A stretch of 64,000 nt of DNA from Verrucomicrobia bacterium LW23 (GCA_003054695.1 QAZA01000045.1:124001-188000); one strand, 5' to 3'; positions 44,356 through 53,769 are shown, counted from the stretch's first letter. Program-made: numbers and translations. Notes: a model not told the origin generated them from the sequence alone.

Positions 44356-44710
44356 TTTCGTAACCCTCCGGGGCGTCGATAAAAGCGATGAGGCTGCCCG
44401 AGCTGGTGCGGGTGGGCCCGTCGCTCAGGGGATAACCCTTGGATTCCGCGTGCTTTGCAAACTCTTCCAGATTTTCCACCTCAAAGGCCAGGTGGGTCAG
44501 ATCCGGCTGCACCACAACTTCGCCGCTCCTGGGGTAGTGGCAGATCTCAATCTGCTCGTCGCTTTTAGGCGCTTTAAAGAAGGCGAGCGTGGAGCCGCGG
44601 GGCGACGTGTGGCGGGAAAGTTCTTCCAGCCCAAGCACTTCCTTGTAAAAGTGCGCGGTTTTGTCCAGATCATTCACGCGATAGCGCGTATGCAGAAGTT
44701 TGGTGATCAT
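44330..44710 (-). CDS. gloA: VOC-family protein (glyoxalase I-like)
   Basis: 126 residues. KLLHTRYRVNDLDKTAHFYK and VLGLEELSRH begin the first beta-alpha-beta-beta-beta half; LTHLAFEVENLEEFAKHAES and FIDAPEGYEIELIERKK the second. Metal ligands are H (LHTRYRV), E (QIEIC), H (LTHLAF) and E (YEIEL), the glyoxalase I pattern. It may detoxify methylglyoxal; the exact substrate is unproven. ATG 44710 is chosen. Confidence 0.85.
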   Translation of the reverse strand: MITKLLHTRYRVNDLDKTAHFYKEVLGLEELSRHTSPRGSTLAFFKAPKSDEQIEICHYPRSGEVVVQPDLTHLAFEVENLEEFAKHAESKGYPLSDGPTRTSSGSLIAFIDAPEGYEIELIERKK

Positions 44711-44862
44711 CACGAAAATGGGTAATGCGTAGAGTCATCCCGTTACGCGGATGTGTCAAGAAAAGCGTGCGGGGGGACGGGGGATTATTTAGCCACGAAG
44801 CACACGAATGACACGAATCGGGAAAGGATGATGAACAAGGTTCTTGATCCTTATCCCAAAAC

Positions 44863-44981
44863 TCCCCATCCCCCCTTAGCGGCTTTGTCCCCCTTAGCGG
44901 GACAAACTCTCTGGTCCCCAAGATTCGGAAATTACAGATAGATTTCACGCGAAGGGGGACGAAGCCGCTAAGGGGGATGGG
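44863..44981. repeat. Inverted repeat, family D, copy 3, with family E units
   Basis: CCCCCTTAGCGGCTTTGTCC (44871-44890) pairs with GGACGAAGCCGCTAAGGGGG (44957-44976), arms about 34 bases. Left of it, family E units (CACGAAGCACACGAATGACA, about 44795-44814); right of it another E-type string at 45075-45100. The 44711-45198 gap is otherwise empty. Confidence 0.85.
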
Positions 44982-45198
44982 AAAACCTCCAAGTTAAACC
45001 CCTTCTCGATCCCACTACCCATTCGCGGTTCAATCCTCCTCTCTCCCCTATCCCCTTTCGTCCCCTCCGAAATTTCGTGCGCTTCGTGGCTAAAAATTCC
45101 CCCTCCCCTCCCCAACGCACTTTCTTCTTGCGAAGTCTCGTTTGACTGGCGAGGTTGGATTTTCGATTCCCCAACAGCTCCCCCTCCCCCCTTCCCCT

Positions 45199-45945
45199 AT
45201 GCAACCGCCTGCCGACTGGTCCCAGGCCGCGCCGTATTTTGCGGTGTTGGTGCCGCTATTGTTTTTGTGCGGGTCGATTCCCTTTGGCTACCTGGCCGGG
45301 TGGATGAAGGGGATGGATATTCGTAAGCATGGCAGCGGCAATATTGGCGCCACCAACGTATGGCGGGTGATGGGGCGCAAGTGGGGCGCTTCAGTCTTTT
45401 TGCTGGATTTCCTCAAAGGCTGCCTGCCTGTGCTGGCGCTGGTTAGCCTTACGCGCTCGTGGACCGCGCCGGACGCCCTCTCCGCGGGGCAGTGGCTGGA
45501 GGTGGCGGGGGCGCTGGCCGCCATTCTGGGGCATAATTATACGCCGTGGCTGGGCTTTAGCGGGGGTAAGGGCATCTCTACCTCCGCGGGGGTGTTGCTG
45601 CCGCTGATACCCGCCGGGCTTGGCGTGGTGCTTCTGCTGTGGGTGGGCTCGGTTGCGGCAACTCGATACGTCTCGGTGGCCAGCATGGCGGCGAGCGTGG
45701 CGTTGCCGGTGGCGTGCTACTTTTTGTACCCGGGCAATGTGGCACTGCTTGTGTTTTGCACGCTGGCGGCGTTTTTTGGCGTATGGCGTCATCGCTCCAA
45801 TATCGCCCGCCTGCGCGCGGGCACGGAGAAGCGGCTGGGCGACAAAAGCAAAAGCGATAAGGCCGACACCACCGGGCCGGGCGCCGGCGCCTCCGCCGAC
45901 GAAAACGACGCGGACGACGAGACCGGAGCGCTGCGGCCCTCATGA
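45199..45945 (+). CDS. plsY: Glycerol-3-phosphate acyltransferase PlsY
   Basis: 248 residues from ATG 45199. The three family motifs are GSIPFGYLAG, GSGNIGATNVWRV and GHNYTPWLGFSGGKGIST; about six membrane helices. It transfers acyl from acyl-phosphate to glycerol-3-P, the first phospholipid step. A C-terminal hydrophilic tail (about 40 residues, Asp/Ala-rich) is unusual. The stop overlaps the gpsA start (ATGA, 45942-45945), forming a compact glycerolipid pair. Confidence 0.95.
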   Translation: MQPPADWSQAAPYFAVLVPLLFLCGSIPFGYLAGWMKGMDIRKHGSGNIGATNVWRVMGRKWGASVFLLDFLKGCLPVLALVSLTRSWTAPDALSAGQWLEVAGALAAILGHNYTPWLGFSGGKGISTSAGVLLPLIPAGLGVVLLLWVGSVAATRYVSVASMAASVALPVACYFLYPGNVALLVFCTLAAFFGVWRHRSNIARLRAGTEKRLGDKSKSDKADTTGPGAGASADENDADDETGALRPS

Positions 45946-46907
45946 ACATCTCCATACTGGGCGCAGGCGTGTGGGGGCGCGCTGTCGGAAAACTTGTCGC
46001 GGATCGCGGCCACACCGTCTCTCTGCTGCACCACACGGCGCGGGACTGGAATGATGTGGCGGAGCAGATTCTGCCGACCCCGGGCTCCGAATGCCCGCCG
46101 CCCTCCGAAGCCTGCACCTCCCCAGCCGGCCCTATGGATTTCCTTATGCTGGGCCTTCCCGTCCAGCATATCCGCGAGACGATCCGTCGCCTGGCGCCGC
46201 CCGGCGTGCCCGTGCTCGGCCTCAGCAAAGGGCTGGAGATCCGCTCCGGCAAGCGCGTAAGCGAGCTGGTGACGGAGCTGTGGGGCGAGGCCCGCGTCGG
46301 CGCTCTCTCCGGGCCCACGTTTGCGACGGAAATCCAGCGCGGCCAGCCCGCCGCGTGCGTGGTGGCGGCGGAGAATGAGGCGCTGGCCGAGGCGTTTCAG
46401 GACCTGCTGCACCAGCCCTCCTTCCGCACCTACCGCAGCACGGATCTCACCGGCGTGGAGCTGGGCGGCGCGCTTAAAAACGTGTACGCCATTGCCTGCG
46501 GCGCCTGCGCCGGGCTGGACCTGGGCGAGAACTGCCAGGCCGCCCTCTTTACGCGATGTCTGGCCGAGATGACCCGCCTGGGCGTGCACAGCGGCGGCCG
46601 GGCGGAGACGTTTGCCGGCCTCAGCGGCGTGGGCGATTTGCACCTGACGGGGATGAGCCAGCAAAGCCGCAACCACCGCGTCGGCCGCCTGCTCGCCGCC
46701 GGCCACACGCTGAACGAAGCGCTGGCCCGCCTGGGCGGCGTGGCCGAGGGCGTCCCCACCACGCGCAGCGCCTACGAAAACGAGCTGATTCCCGCCGACG
46801 CCAAGCCGATCGTCACGGAGGTGTATCGCATCCTCTACGAGGGCAAGAATCTGGCCGACGCGGTACGCGATCTGCTGGGGCGCTCCATGAAGAAGGAAGT
46901 GTATTGA
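45942..46907 (+). CDS. gpsA: NAD(P)-dependent glycerol-3-phosphate dehydrogenase
   Basis: 321 residues. NISILGAGVWGRAVG gives the dinucleotide fold; LSKGLEI, GALSGPTFATEI, LGGALKNVYAIACG (with the catalytic Lys in KNVYA), and FAGLSGVGDLHLT are the family blocks. It makes sn-glycerol-3-P from DHAP for phospholipid synthesis, which plsY then uses. The coupling with plsY by a four-base overlap fits. Confidence 0.95.
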   Translation: MNISILGAGVWGRAVGKLVADRGHTVSLLHHTARDWNDVAEQILPTPGSECPPPSEACTSPAGPMDFLMLGLPVQHIRETIRRLAPPGVPVLGLSKGLEIRSGKRVSELVTELWGEARVGALSGPTFATEIQRGQPAACVVAAENEALAEAFQDLLHQPSFRTYRSTDLTGVELGGALKNVYAIACGACAGLDLGENCQAALFTRCLAEMTRLGVHSGGRAETFAGLSGVGDLHLTGMSQQSRNHRVGRLLAAGHTLNEALARLGGVAEGVPTTRSAYENELIPADAKPIVTEVYRILYEGKNLADAVRDLLGRSMKKEVY

Positions 46908-46931
46908 CGCGCGGCGGGGGAAAGGCTGACA

Positions 46932-47495
46932 ATGCCGGGTGGCTTCTCCATGAAAACCGAGCCTGAATCGAAGACTTCCGACGAAGCGCACAGCATCCGA
47001 TCCGAGATGGTGGGAACTGTCGCGCGGGCACTGCTCGCGCTCGTGCCTCTGCTTGCCGCCATTGTGTGCTTTGTGCTGTTTGGCCTGCCGCATATACCCG
47101 GGTTCCGTATCAATAATGACATTGTGTTTTATGGTGTTGTTGTGGACGAAGAGGGAAAGCCGTTAAGCCATGCGGAGGTGACAGGCATTGTTACGTTAAC
47201 CTCGGGTGTGTTTAACGATAAGCAAACCAGCACATCCCACTTTGTAAGAACGGATAAAGAGGGCAAGTTTACCCTCAGCGGCCTGTACGGGGATCGCCTG
47301 CGCGTCCTGATTGAGAAGGACGGCTACGATGGCGCCCCGGCCGCCACGCTGGTCAGCTACTCGGAGATGGACAGCAACCGGCACGTCCCCGACGCGTCCA
47401 AACCGGTGGTGATTCGGCTGAAGAAGGCGCCGGAGCCGCCTCCGCTGAGCCTGCCCGACGAGGTGCAGAACCCGCAGGAATTCGAAAGCATGTAA
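46932..47495 (+). CDS. Membrane-anchored protein with carboxypeptidase-regulatory-like domain
   Basis: 187 residues. One membrane helix (about 31-52, ALLALVPLLAAIVCFVLFGL), then a beta-rich domain: YGVVVDEEGKPLSHAEVTGI ... TDKEGKFTLSGLYG, the usual pattern of carboxypeptidase-regulatory (CarboxypepD_reg) repeats. The Pro-rich end may bind partners. Starts 24 bases after gpsA, on the same strand. Function unknown. Confidence 0.7.
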   Translation: MPGGFSMKTEPESKTSDEAHSIRSEMVGTVARALLALVPLLAAIVCFVLFGLPHIPGFRINNDIVFYGVVVDEEGKPLSHAEVTGIVTLTSGVFNDKQTSTSHFVRTDKEGKFTLSGLYGDRLRVLIEKDGYDGAPAATLVSYSEMDSNRHVPDASKPVVIRLKKAPEPPPLSLPDEVQNPQEFESM

Positions 47496-47591
47496 GTGCG
47501 CGGGCGGCGCTACACCGTCTCATGCGACGGAATGAAAATTTCCCGCGAAGCGCATTTGACATGCTTGTTTTTCCGGGAAATACTGAAAAGC

Positions 47592-48143
47592 ATGAAAGAG
47601 GCGCTGGCTATCCTTCCCGCTCCTGATGACGACAAGAATCAGGAGGCGCTTCGTAACGCCCGTGACAAATTTGTGACGGAGTGGGGCGCCATGGGCAGCA
47701 TGTGGGGCATCAGCCGCACCATGGCGCAGGTGCATGCGCTGCTCCTCGTCAGTCCGCAGGCGCTGACGACCGACGAGATTATGGAGGAGCTGAAAATCAG
47801 CCGCGGCAACGCGCACGCCAATTTGCGCGAGCTGGTAGGCTGGGGCCTCATCCGCGGCGTCATTCGCAAGGGCGAGCGTAAGGAGTATTTTGAGGCGGAA
47901 AAAGACGTGTGGCGCATGTTTTGCATGATTGCCCGCGAACGCAAGCGCCGCGAAATCGAGCCCGTGGTGAAAGTGCTGCGCGAGTGCGGCGAAACCACCA
48001 AATCCCTGGAAGGCCCCGAAGCCCGCGAGTTCAACCAGCAAATCGCCGCCCTGCGCCAGCTCGTCGAGATCGCCGACACCGCAATGGATCGCCTCTCCAA
48101 AGCACAGGAAAGCGCTATTGTGCCCTGGCTGATGCGGTTTTAG
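47592..48143 (+). CDS. GbsR/MarR-family transcriptional regulator
   Basis: 183 residues from ATG 47592. The winged-helix region has ALTTDEIMEELKISRGNAHANLRELVGWGLI, matching the GbsR branch (choline-responsive in Bacillus). WGISRTMAQVHALLLVSP precedes it. The C-terminal helices (REIEPVVKVLRECGETT) likely dimerise. Targets unknown; no glycine-betaine genes are visible. The frame opens earlier (47496) but without family similarity. Confidence 0.9.
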   Translation: MKEALAILPAPDDDKNQEALRNARDKFVTEWGAMGSMWGISRTMAQVHALLLVSPQALTTDEIMEELKISRGNAHANLRELVGWGLIRGVIRKGERKEYFEAEKDVWRMFCMIARERKRREIEPVVKVLRECGETTKSLEGPEAREFNQQIAALRQLVEIADTAMDRLSKAQESAIVPWLMRF

Positions 48144-48187
48144 GGCGAAGGCAAGCCGTGGAGAAAGCATCGCGACGTCCACGCCCT

Positions 48188-48652
48188 ATGCACGCGCCTG
48201 AAGCAACAAAGCTGATGGCAGCAGCGGAGACGCTGGCGCGGTCACTCGGCCACCCTTACCTGGGCGTGGAGCATCTGGTCCTGTGCATGTGCGAGCAGCC
48301 GGAAGGAAGCGAGGTGCGGGCCGTGCTTGATCTGCTGATACCCAATCTGCCGGGCTTCATTCATCAGCTGCGCGAGGCCTCCCGACTGGCTTCGTTCAGC
48401 AAGCTCCCGGCGCAATTGGCCGTAACGCCTCGCCTGCACAAGATCCTGGCATCCGCACAAAAGCTTGCACATCACAAGCGACGCAAAAAGATGCGCACAA
48501 TGGACCTGCTTGATGCTATCATCGTCGAAGGCGACAGCCTCCCCGCAACCCTGCTGCAGCAGTACCTGTTTGAGAACCAACCGAACCCGCACCTGCTCCA
48601 GGCGCACTATTTCAGAGGGCTGCTTGCAAACAGCTGGAAGAATCGCACTTAG
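48188..48652 (+). CDS. Stand-alone Clp N-terminal-domain protein
   Basis: 154 residues from ATG 48188. Two Clp-N repeats: LMAAAETLARSLGHPYLGVE with HLVLCM, and LHKILASAQKLAHHKRRKK with DLLDAIIVEG. No AAA+ or other domain follows. Comparable stand-alone Clp-N proteins (ClpC/ClpA N-domain-like) may bind substrates or adaptors for a Clp machine. It begins 45 bases after the GbsR-like gene. Confidence 0.8.
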   Translation: MHAPEATKLMAAAETLARSLGHPYLGVEHLVLCMCEQPEGSEVRAVLDLLIPNLPGFIHQLREASRLASFSKLPAQLAVTPRLHKILASAQKLAHHKRRKKMRTMDLLDAIIVEGDSLPATLLQQYLFENQPNPHLLQAHYFRGLLANSWKNRT

Positions 48653-48664
48653 AGGGAGCGGAAA

Positions 48665-49195
48665 TCAGCGGTCGTACAGATAATCATGCAGCACTTTGTT
48701 GACGCGTTCGGGCGTGGCTTCCAGGCAGGTGGCGCGGTAGATGCCGGGGCCGAAGCGGCCGATGAAGTAGACTTTGCGGCCGCGGAGGGTAGTGCGCTCG
48801 ATGATGGCGATGCCGGAGGGGTCGCTCATCGACTCCTTCATCAGATAGTCGCCGTTGAGATCCAGCTTGCGGGAGAGGCAGGGGGCGCCGAGAGCGCTGA
48901 CGATGTTGCGGCTGGGGCAAGCCTTGCCGCATGCGCACGGCGTGCTGCTGCATTTGCTACAGCAGCCGGACGAGCTGGCAAACGCCTTAACGGATTTCCG
49001 AAGCTTGCCGCTGTCAAACCACAGGTGCACAGTTTCAGCGTCGCGGAAGGTTTCCGTGCCGTAGTAGTCGCGATCCACGGCATAAACACGGACGACCGGC
49101 CGGGTGTACCAGCCAAAACTCTCCGGCTCCGCATGCACAAACGACACCGCAGTGACGAGAAAGGCGAGGGCGAGGAGGATCGGCCGCATATTCAT
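48665..49195 (-). CDS. Secreted Cys-rich protein of unknown function
   Basis: 176 residues. Signal peptide ILLALAFLVTAVSFVHAEPE. The middle holds a Cys cluster, CCSKCSSTPCACGKAC (seven Cys in 16 residues), flanked by Ser/Lys, then a domain ending GRKVYFIGRFGPGIYRATCL and the C-terminal HDYLYDR. It could bind metal or form disulfides outside the cytoplasm. It converges with the Clp-N gene, 12 bases between the stops. Confidence 0.65.
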   Translation of the reverse strand: MNMRPILLALAFLVTAVSFVHAEPESFGWYTRPVVRVYAVDRDYYGTETFRDAETVHLWFDSGKLRKSVKAFASSSGCCSKCSSTPCACGKACPSRNIVSALGAPCLSRKLDLNGDYLMKESMSDPSGIAIIERTTLRGRKVYFIGRFGPGIYRATCLEATPERVNKVLHDYLYDR

Positions 49196-49416
49196 AATGC
49201 ACTAGCGTCTATTATCACGAAGCAAATGTAAAGAAGGATTTTGCGTTATTGTAACAATCGGCTGAATTCTATTATATAATTGTGTTACCACGCAACGTGC
49301 ACATCCGCGCCCCCTTTTTGTATAACACATTAACAAGAATGCGACCCTTACCGTAACGCCCCTCTCTGCGCGCTGGACTTGGCGCCGCGCCTGCGCTAGC
49401 ATTCCCCTCTTCCTCT

Positions 49417-50346
49417 ATGTCCAAAACTTACGTGATTACGGGTGGCGCCGGCTTTATCGGCTCCAATCTGGCCCACACCCTGGCCGCGCGCGAGCCCGAT
49501 GCCGACATTACGATTATCGACGATTTCCGCTCCGGCGACTTCAGGAATCTCGAAGGCTTTAAGGGCGATCTCATCACGGCGGATCTCTCCCGCGTGGACC
49601 TGACGCCCTGGTTTGACGACGTGAAGGTGGACGTGGTGTTTCACCTCGCCTCCATTACGGATACCACCGACCACGACCAGTATCGCCAGTGCCACGACAA
49701 CATCGAAGGCTGGCGCAACCTCCTGGGCACGTTCACCTCCAAAAAGACGCGCATTGTGTATGCCAGCTCCGCGGCCACGTACGGCATCGCGGCGGGCATC
49801 AATCGTGTGGATCAGCCGCAAAAGCCGGCCAATGTGTATGCCTTCAGCAAGGTGCAGCTGGAGAATCTGGCGCGCCAGTGGAGCCGCAGCAACCCCAAAC
49901 AGGCCATCATCGGCCTGCGCTTTTTTAACGTCTATGGCCCGCGGGAGACGCATAAGCTCAAGGCCAGCAGCATGATCCTGCAGCTTGCCCAGCAGATGCT
50001 GGCCGGCAAACAGCCGCGCATCTTTACCGCCGGCGAGCAAAAGCGGGACTTTGTGTATGTTAATGACATCGTAGACTTTATGCTCGCCGCCGCCCGTGCG
50101 GATATCACCAGCGGCGTCTACAACGCCGGCAGCGGCGTAGCGCGGTCGTTCAACGACATCGTCACCAACCTCAACCGCGTGCTGAACCTTAACCTGCCGC
50201 CGGAGTACATCGATAACCCCTACTCCTTCTACCAGCCCCACACCGAGGCGGACCTGGCCGAGACCGAGCGCGCGCTGCTGACCCAGCCCGCCTTTACGCT
50301 GGAGACAGGCATCGACGACTACTTTGCCAGCGGCTGGCTGAAGTAA
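49417..50346 (+). CDS. hldD: NAD-dependent sugar epimerase, HldD-like (ADP-heptose 6-epimerase)
   Basis: 309 residues. Rossmann motif TGGAGFIGSN (8-17), IDDFRSGDFRNLEGFKGDLI, SSAATYG (catalytic Ser region), and VYAFSKVQLE with the YxxxK pair. It has LRFFNVYGPRE and the QKRDFVYVND block of the HldD family. HldD converts ADP-D-glycero- to ADP-L-glycero-manno-heptose for LPS core; other NDP-sugar epimerases are close in sequence, so the exact substrate is not fully certain. It is preceded by AT-rich DNA (49200-49330) that probably holds its promoter. Confidence 0.85.
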   Translation: MSKTYVITGGAGFIGSNLAHTLAAREPDADITIIDDFRSGDFRNLEGFKGDLITADLSRVDLTPWFDDVKVDVVFHLASITDTTDHDQYRQCHDNIEGWRNLLGTFTSKKTRIVYASSAATYGIAAGINRVDQPQKPANVYAFSKVQLENLARQWSRSNPKQAIIGLRFFNVYGPRETHKLKASSMILQLAQQMLAGKQPRIFTAGEQKRDFVYVNDIVDFMLAAARADITSGVYNAGSGVARSFNDIVTNLNRVLNLNLPPEYIDNPYSFYQPHTEADLAETERALLTQPAFTLETGIDDYFASGWLK

Positions 50347-50537
50347 GTGCTTTGCGGGCGCCTTTGTGCGATTGCATCGCCGCGACGGGGCTTCCCCGGC
50401 CCTGTCGCGGAGTTTGATTTACGCGGGATTAGCGCATCTTATACCGGCATTACAATAGTCGATTTGCAGGAGTCAACATTTGGGGCGATATTTTACGAGA
50501 AAGTTCTCCTTCACCCCACTTACCTGAGGATGCGATT

Positions 50538-51371
50538 ATGAGTTTACCTAGTCTCGATCCCTGCAAGGCCTACCTGGAGGCTCAGGCCAGGAACAGCGAC
50601 GACCAGTCGCTGAGGGCAATGCGCCGGCCGTTTGTCACCATCTCCCGGCAAGCCGGCACCCATGGCACAGAGCTGGCCCGCGCGGTGGCCGCCTGGCTGC
50701 AGCAACATGCGCAGTTCGGCGACCCGCCGTGGACGGTGTTTGACAGCAACCTTATTGAGAAGGTGCTGGAAGACATGCACTTACCTGCCCGCCTGGCCAC
50801 CTACCTGCCGGAGGACGCCACCATCTCCGTGCGCAACATTATTGAGGAAAGCCTGGGCCTGCACCCCAGCGGCCACGAGGTCGCCGCACGCACCACCGAG
50901 ACGATGGTGCGTCTGGCCAGCCTGGGCTTCTGCGTGCTGGTGGGCCGCGGCGGCAACCTCGTACTGCAAAAATTCCCGCAGGGCGTGCATGTACGGCTCG
51001 TCGGCGAGTTTGCCTGGCGTGTGCGTGTGGTGGCGGAGGAGCGTGGGATGACGACCGAGCGGGCCCGCGAGGTGGTAACCGAGGAGGACGGCGCCCGCAA
51101 GCGCTACACCCGCACTCACTTTAACCGCGATAACGACGATCCCCTGGGCTACGACATGGTTCTTAATATGGACCGCATCAACGTGCCCGACGCCGCCGAG
51201 CTGATCGGCCGCCGCCTGCTCGACGTTACCACCGCCGCCATGTCCGTAGGCCGCGTGCAGGTAAGCAACTTTGCCCTGGATGACTTTGGCATGCGCAAAG
51301 CGCCCCCGCCCGAGCTGGAGCCGGCGGAAATGTCGTCATACACAGTGACAGATCCGCACCCTGTGGCATAA
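50538..51371 (+). CDS. Cytidylate kinase-like family protein
   Basis: 277 residues. GAGG lies nine bases upstream of the ATG. RRPFVTISRQAGTHGTELAR is the P-loop-like start of the cytidylate-kinase-like family (COG-type uncharacterised kinases); NIIEESLGL, GFCVLVGRGGNLVL and THFNRDNDDPLGYDMVLNMDR follow. The substrate is not established. C-terminal 30 residues are Pro/Glu-rich. Likely cytoplasmic. Confidence 0.8.
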   Translation: MSLPSLDPCKAYLEAQARNSDDQSLRAMRRPFVTISRQAGTHGTELARAVAAWLQQHAQFGDPPWTVFDSNLIEKVLEDMHLPARLATYLPEDATISVRNIIEESLGLHPSGHEVAARTTETMVRLASLGFCVLVGRGGNLVLQKFPQGVHVRLVGEFAWRVRVVAEERGMTTERAREVVTEEDGARKRYTRTHFNRDNDDPLGYDMVLNMDRINVPDAAELIGRRLLDVTTAAMSVGRVQVSNFALDDFGMRKAPPPELEPAEMSSYTVTDPHPVA

Positions 51372-51425
51372 TGCAGGGGAGCGCGCCGGCGCTCGGCGCC
51401 TGGATGCAGGGCAACGCGGCACATC

Positions 51426-52733
51426 GTGTCTCCGTTGCCCTGTCCCATTGCGCCCACCCGGGCGCCCCGCCCTGCCCCTGCCGTGGAATATAACATTTAC
51501 TTCTGGATTCTCCTCGCCACTGTCGTCGGGCTGTGGCTGCTCGATCTCGTGGCGGATGTCCTTAACCTGCGCCACATGAACGCCGCCCTGCCCGACGGCG
51601 AGCTGGCGGATCTCTACGACGCGGAGCGCTACGCCCGATCGCAGGAGTACACGCGCGAGCGCACCCGGTTCGCCATCGCCAGCGGCGCGTTCGACGTGGC
51701 GGTGTTCCTCGCCTTCTGGCTGTGCGGCGGCTTTGGCATGCTGGACGGCTTTGTGCGCACGTGGCTGCAACACCCTGTGCTGCAGGGCCTTGCGTTTGCG
51801 GGAATACTGAGCGCGGGCCTCGGCGCCCTCTCCCTGCCGTGGAGCATTTACGCCACTTTTGTGCTGGAGGAAAAGTACGGCTTTAACCGCACCACCCCCG
51901 CCACGTTTGTGCTCGATCTGATCAAAGGCGCCGCCCTCGGCGCCGTGCTGGGCGGCGCGGCCTTTGCGGCGGTCATGGCCTTCTTTATGTACGCCGGCCC
52001 CTGGGCCTGGCTGTACGCCTGGGCCGCGATGGTGGCCGCCGGCGCGCTGTTTGCGTTTGTGGCGCCGCGCTTTATCATGCCGCTGTTCTTCAAGTTTACG
52101 CCGCTGCCGGCGGGCGAGCTCTCGGATCGCCTGCACGCGTTGTGCGAGAGGCTTCGCTTTCCCGTGCGCGAGATGTACGTCGTCGACGGCTCGCGCCGCA
52201 GCAGCAAGGCCAACGCCTTCTTTACCGGCTTTGGCAGCAACCGGCGCATCGCCCTGTTCGATACGCTCATCGAAGAGCACCCGCCCGAGGAGCTCGAAGG
52301 CATCCTCGCGCACGAGATAGGCCACGATAAGTGCCTGCATATGTGGAAGATGGCGGCCGTGAGCGTGGCGCAATCGTTCGTCATGTTCTGGATTCTCTCC
52401 CTCTTCATCACCTCGCCCCAGCTGCAGGCGGCGCTCGGCATCGCCACGCCGTCCGTGTACGCCGGCCTCTTTGCCTTTGCGCTGATGTACGAGCCTGTCG
52501 GCCGCCTGCTGGCCATTGGCGTTACGGCGCTTAGTCGCAGGCACGAGTATGAGGCCGACGCCTACGCCGCGCGTGGCATCGGCGGCCCTCGCCCGCTGAT
52601 GGACGCGCTCAAGCGCCTCAGCCGCAAGCACCTGGCGAACCTGACGCCGCATCCACTGGCCGTGCTGCTCCGCGCCAGCCACCCGCCGCTGGCGCAGCGC
52701 CTGGCCGCGCTGGGGCGGCTAAAGGCGCAGTGA
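51426..52733 (+). CDS. M48-family membrane metallopeptidase (Ste24/CAAX type)
   Basis: 435 residues if started at GTG 51426; a GTG at 51483 is also possible and would remove a Pro-rich lead. Zinc site HEIGH (296-300) and the second ligand Glu in YEADAYAA. The N-terminal half has about five membrane helices, LEEKYGFNRTTPATFVLDLIKG being the Ste24 hallmark. It likely degrades or processes membrane proteins. Overlapping no neighbour. Confidence 0.9.
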   Translation: MSPLPCPIAPTRAPRPAPAVEYNIYFWILLATVVGLWLLDLVADVLNLRHMNAALPDGELADLYDAERYARSQEYTRERTRFAIASGAFDVAVFLAFWLCGGFGMLDGFVRTWLQHPVLQGLAFAGILSAGLGALSLPWSIYATFVLEEKYGFNRTTPATFVLDLIKGAALGAVLGGAAFAAVMAFFMYAGPWAWLYAWAAMVAAGALFAFVAPRFIMPLFFKFTPLPAGELSDRLHALCERLRFPVREMYVVDGSRRSSKANAFFTGFGSNRRIALFDTLIEEHPPEELEGILAHEIGHDKCLHMWKMAAVSVAQSFVMFWILSLFITSPQLQAALGIATPSVYAGLFAFALMYEPVGRLLAIGVTALSRRHEYEADAYAARGIGGPRPLMDALKRLSRKHLANLTPHPLAVLLRASHPPLAQRLAALGRLKAQ

Positions 52734-52830
52734 AGCTCGGGGGCGGAAGCGCGGAGTTTCACGGATAAAGTGTAAAAACCCATCCTTCCCGCTTGCGTAC
52801 CGGCCAGTCTCAGGGCATGATAGAACCATT

Positions 52831-53769
52831 ATGCACCGGTATATCGGCCTCTTTTTCGCCGCGGCGTGTGCCATGCTGCTGGCAGGCTGCCTGGGCAAGG
52901 ATCCCAACCTGGATTTTGAGGACGCCCGCAACCCGCACGTCAAACAGGCCCAGCAATATGCGGCCGACAAGAACTTTCCCGAAGCCGTCAAAAGCTACCA
53001 GGCCGCCCTGGGCCATAACCCCGACCTCGCCGTCGTTCACTACGACATCGGTAAACTGTACGCGGAGAAAATCAACAACCCGCTCTACGCGCTCTACCAC
53101 CTGCAGCGCGCCATGGACCTGACCGCCAGTGCGCCCAACAACCCGCTGCGCGAGCAAGCCAAGCAACTCTTCGACAACCAGAAGATGGCCTACGCGGCCA
53201 CCATGCCCGACAGCCCGATCGATAACGCCCAGGCCTTTGAGAAAGTGCAGCACGACCTGGAACTGGCCCGCGGCCAGATCTCCGCACTGAAGGAGGAGCT
53301 GCGCCTGGAGCAGGCCAAGGTGGCCAAGCTGGAGGCCATGAAGGATCAGCAACCGAGCCTGGCAGGCGGCGGCCCCTCCAGCGCGGCGGACCCCAATGCT
53401 CCCCCCGGCACCACCCCCGCAGGCGGCGGCATCCCCCTGCCCCCCGCAGGCGGCGGCGCGCCCGTGCTCCCCGCAGGCGGCGGCGCGCCCGTGCTCCCCC
53501 CCGCCGATGGCTCCGGCACACCCGCCCTGCCCCCCGGCGGCGGCCTCCCCCCCGCGGCCGGCGCCAGTAACATCCCCGACGGCGCCAAGACCTATACCAT
53601 ACAAAAGGGCGACACGCTCTGGAAGATCGCCCAGAAAAACTACAAGGACCGCGATAAGGAAAGAGGCGGCGACATCATGGGCCTGATCGCCAAGATCAAG
53701 GAAGCCAACAAAGATGTCCTCGTCAACGAGCGCTCCCTCAAGCCCGGCGTGGTGATTGTGCTGCCGTAG
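52831..53769 (+). CDS. LysM-domain lipoprotein with TPR, coiled coil and Pro/Gly repeats
   Basis: 312 residues. Lipobox LLAGC with C20. TPR-like repeats (37-105: EAVKSYQAALGHNPDLAVVHYDIGKLY), then a coiled coil (about 130-170: EKVQHDLELARGQISALKEEL). Residues 175-245 are tandem Pro/Gly/Ala units (AGGGAPVLP repeats). A LysM domain (251-312) begins YTIQKGDTLWKIAQ and binds peptidoglycan. Probably an envelope organiser. Stop followed by a large palindrome. Confidence 0.9.
   Translation: MHRYIGLFFAAACAMLLAGCLGKDPNLDFEDARNPHVKQAQQYAADKNFPEAVKSYQAALGHNPDLAVVHYDIGKLYAEKINNPLYALYHLQRAMDLTASAPNNPLREQAKQLFDNQKMAYAATMPDSPIDNAQAFEKVQHDLELARGQISALKEELRLEQAKVAKLEAMKDQQPSLAGGGPSSAADPNAPPGTTPAGGGIPLPPAGGGAPVLPAGGGAPVLPPADGSGTPALPPGGGLPPAAGASNIPDGAKTYTIQKGDTLWKIAQKNYKDRDKERGGDIMGLIAKIKEANKDVLVNERSLKPGVVIVLP

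Noticed and set aside
45005-45035. GCGGTTCAATCC string resembling a tRNA T-arm
   Set aside because: No acceptor, D or anticodon stems can be drawn; it belongs to repeat-rich spacer DNA.
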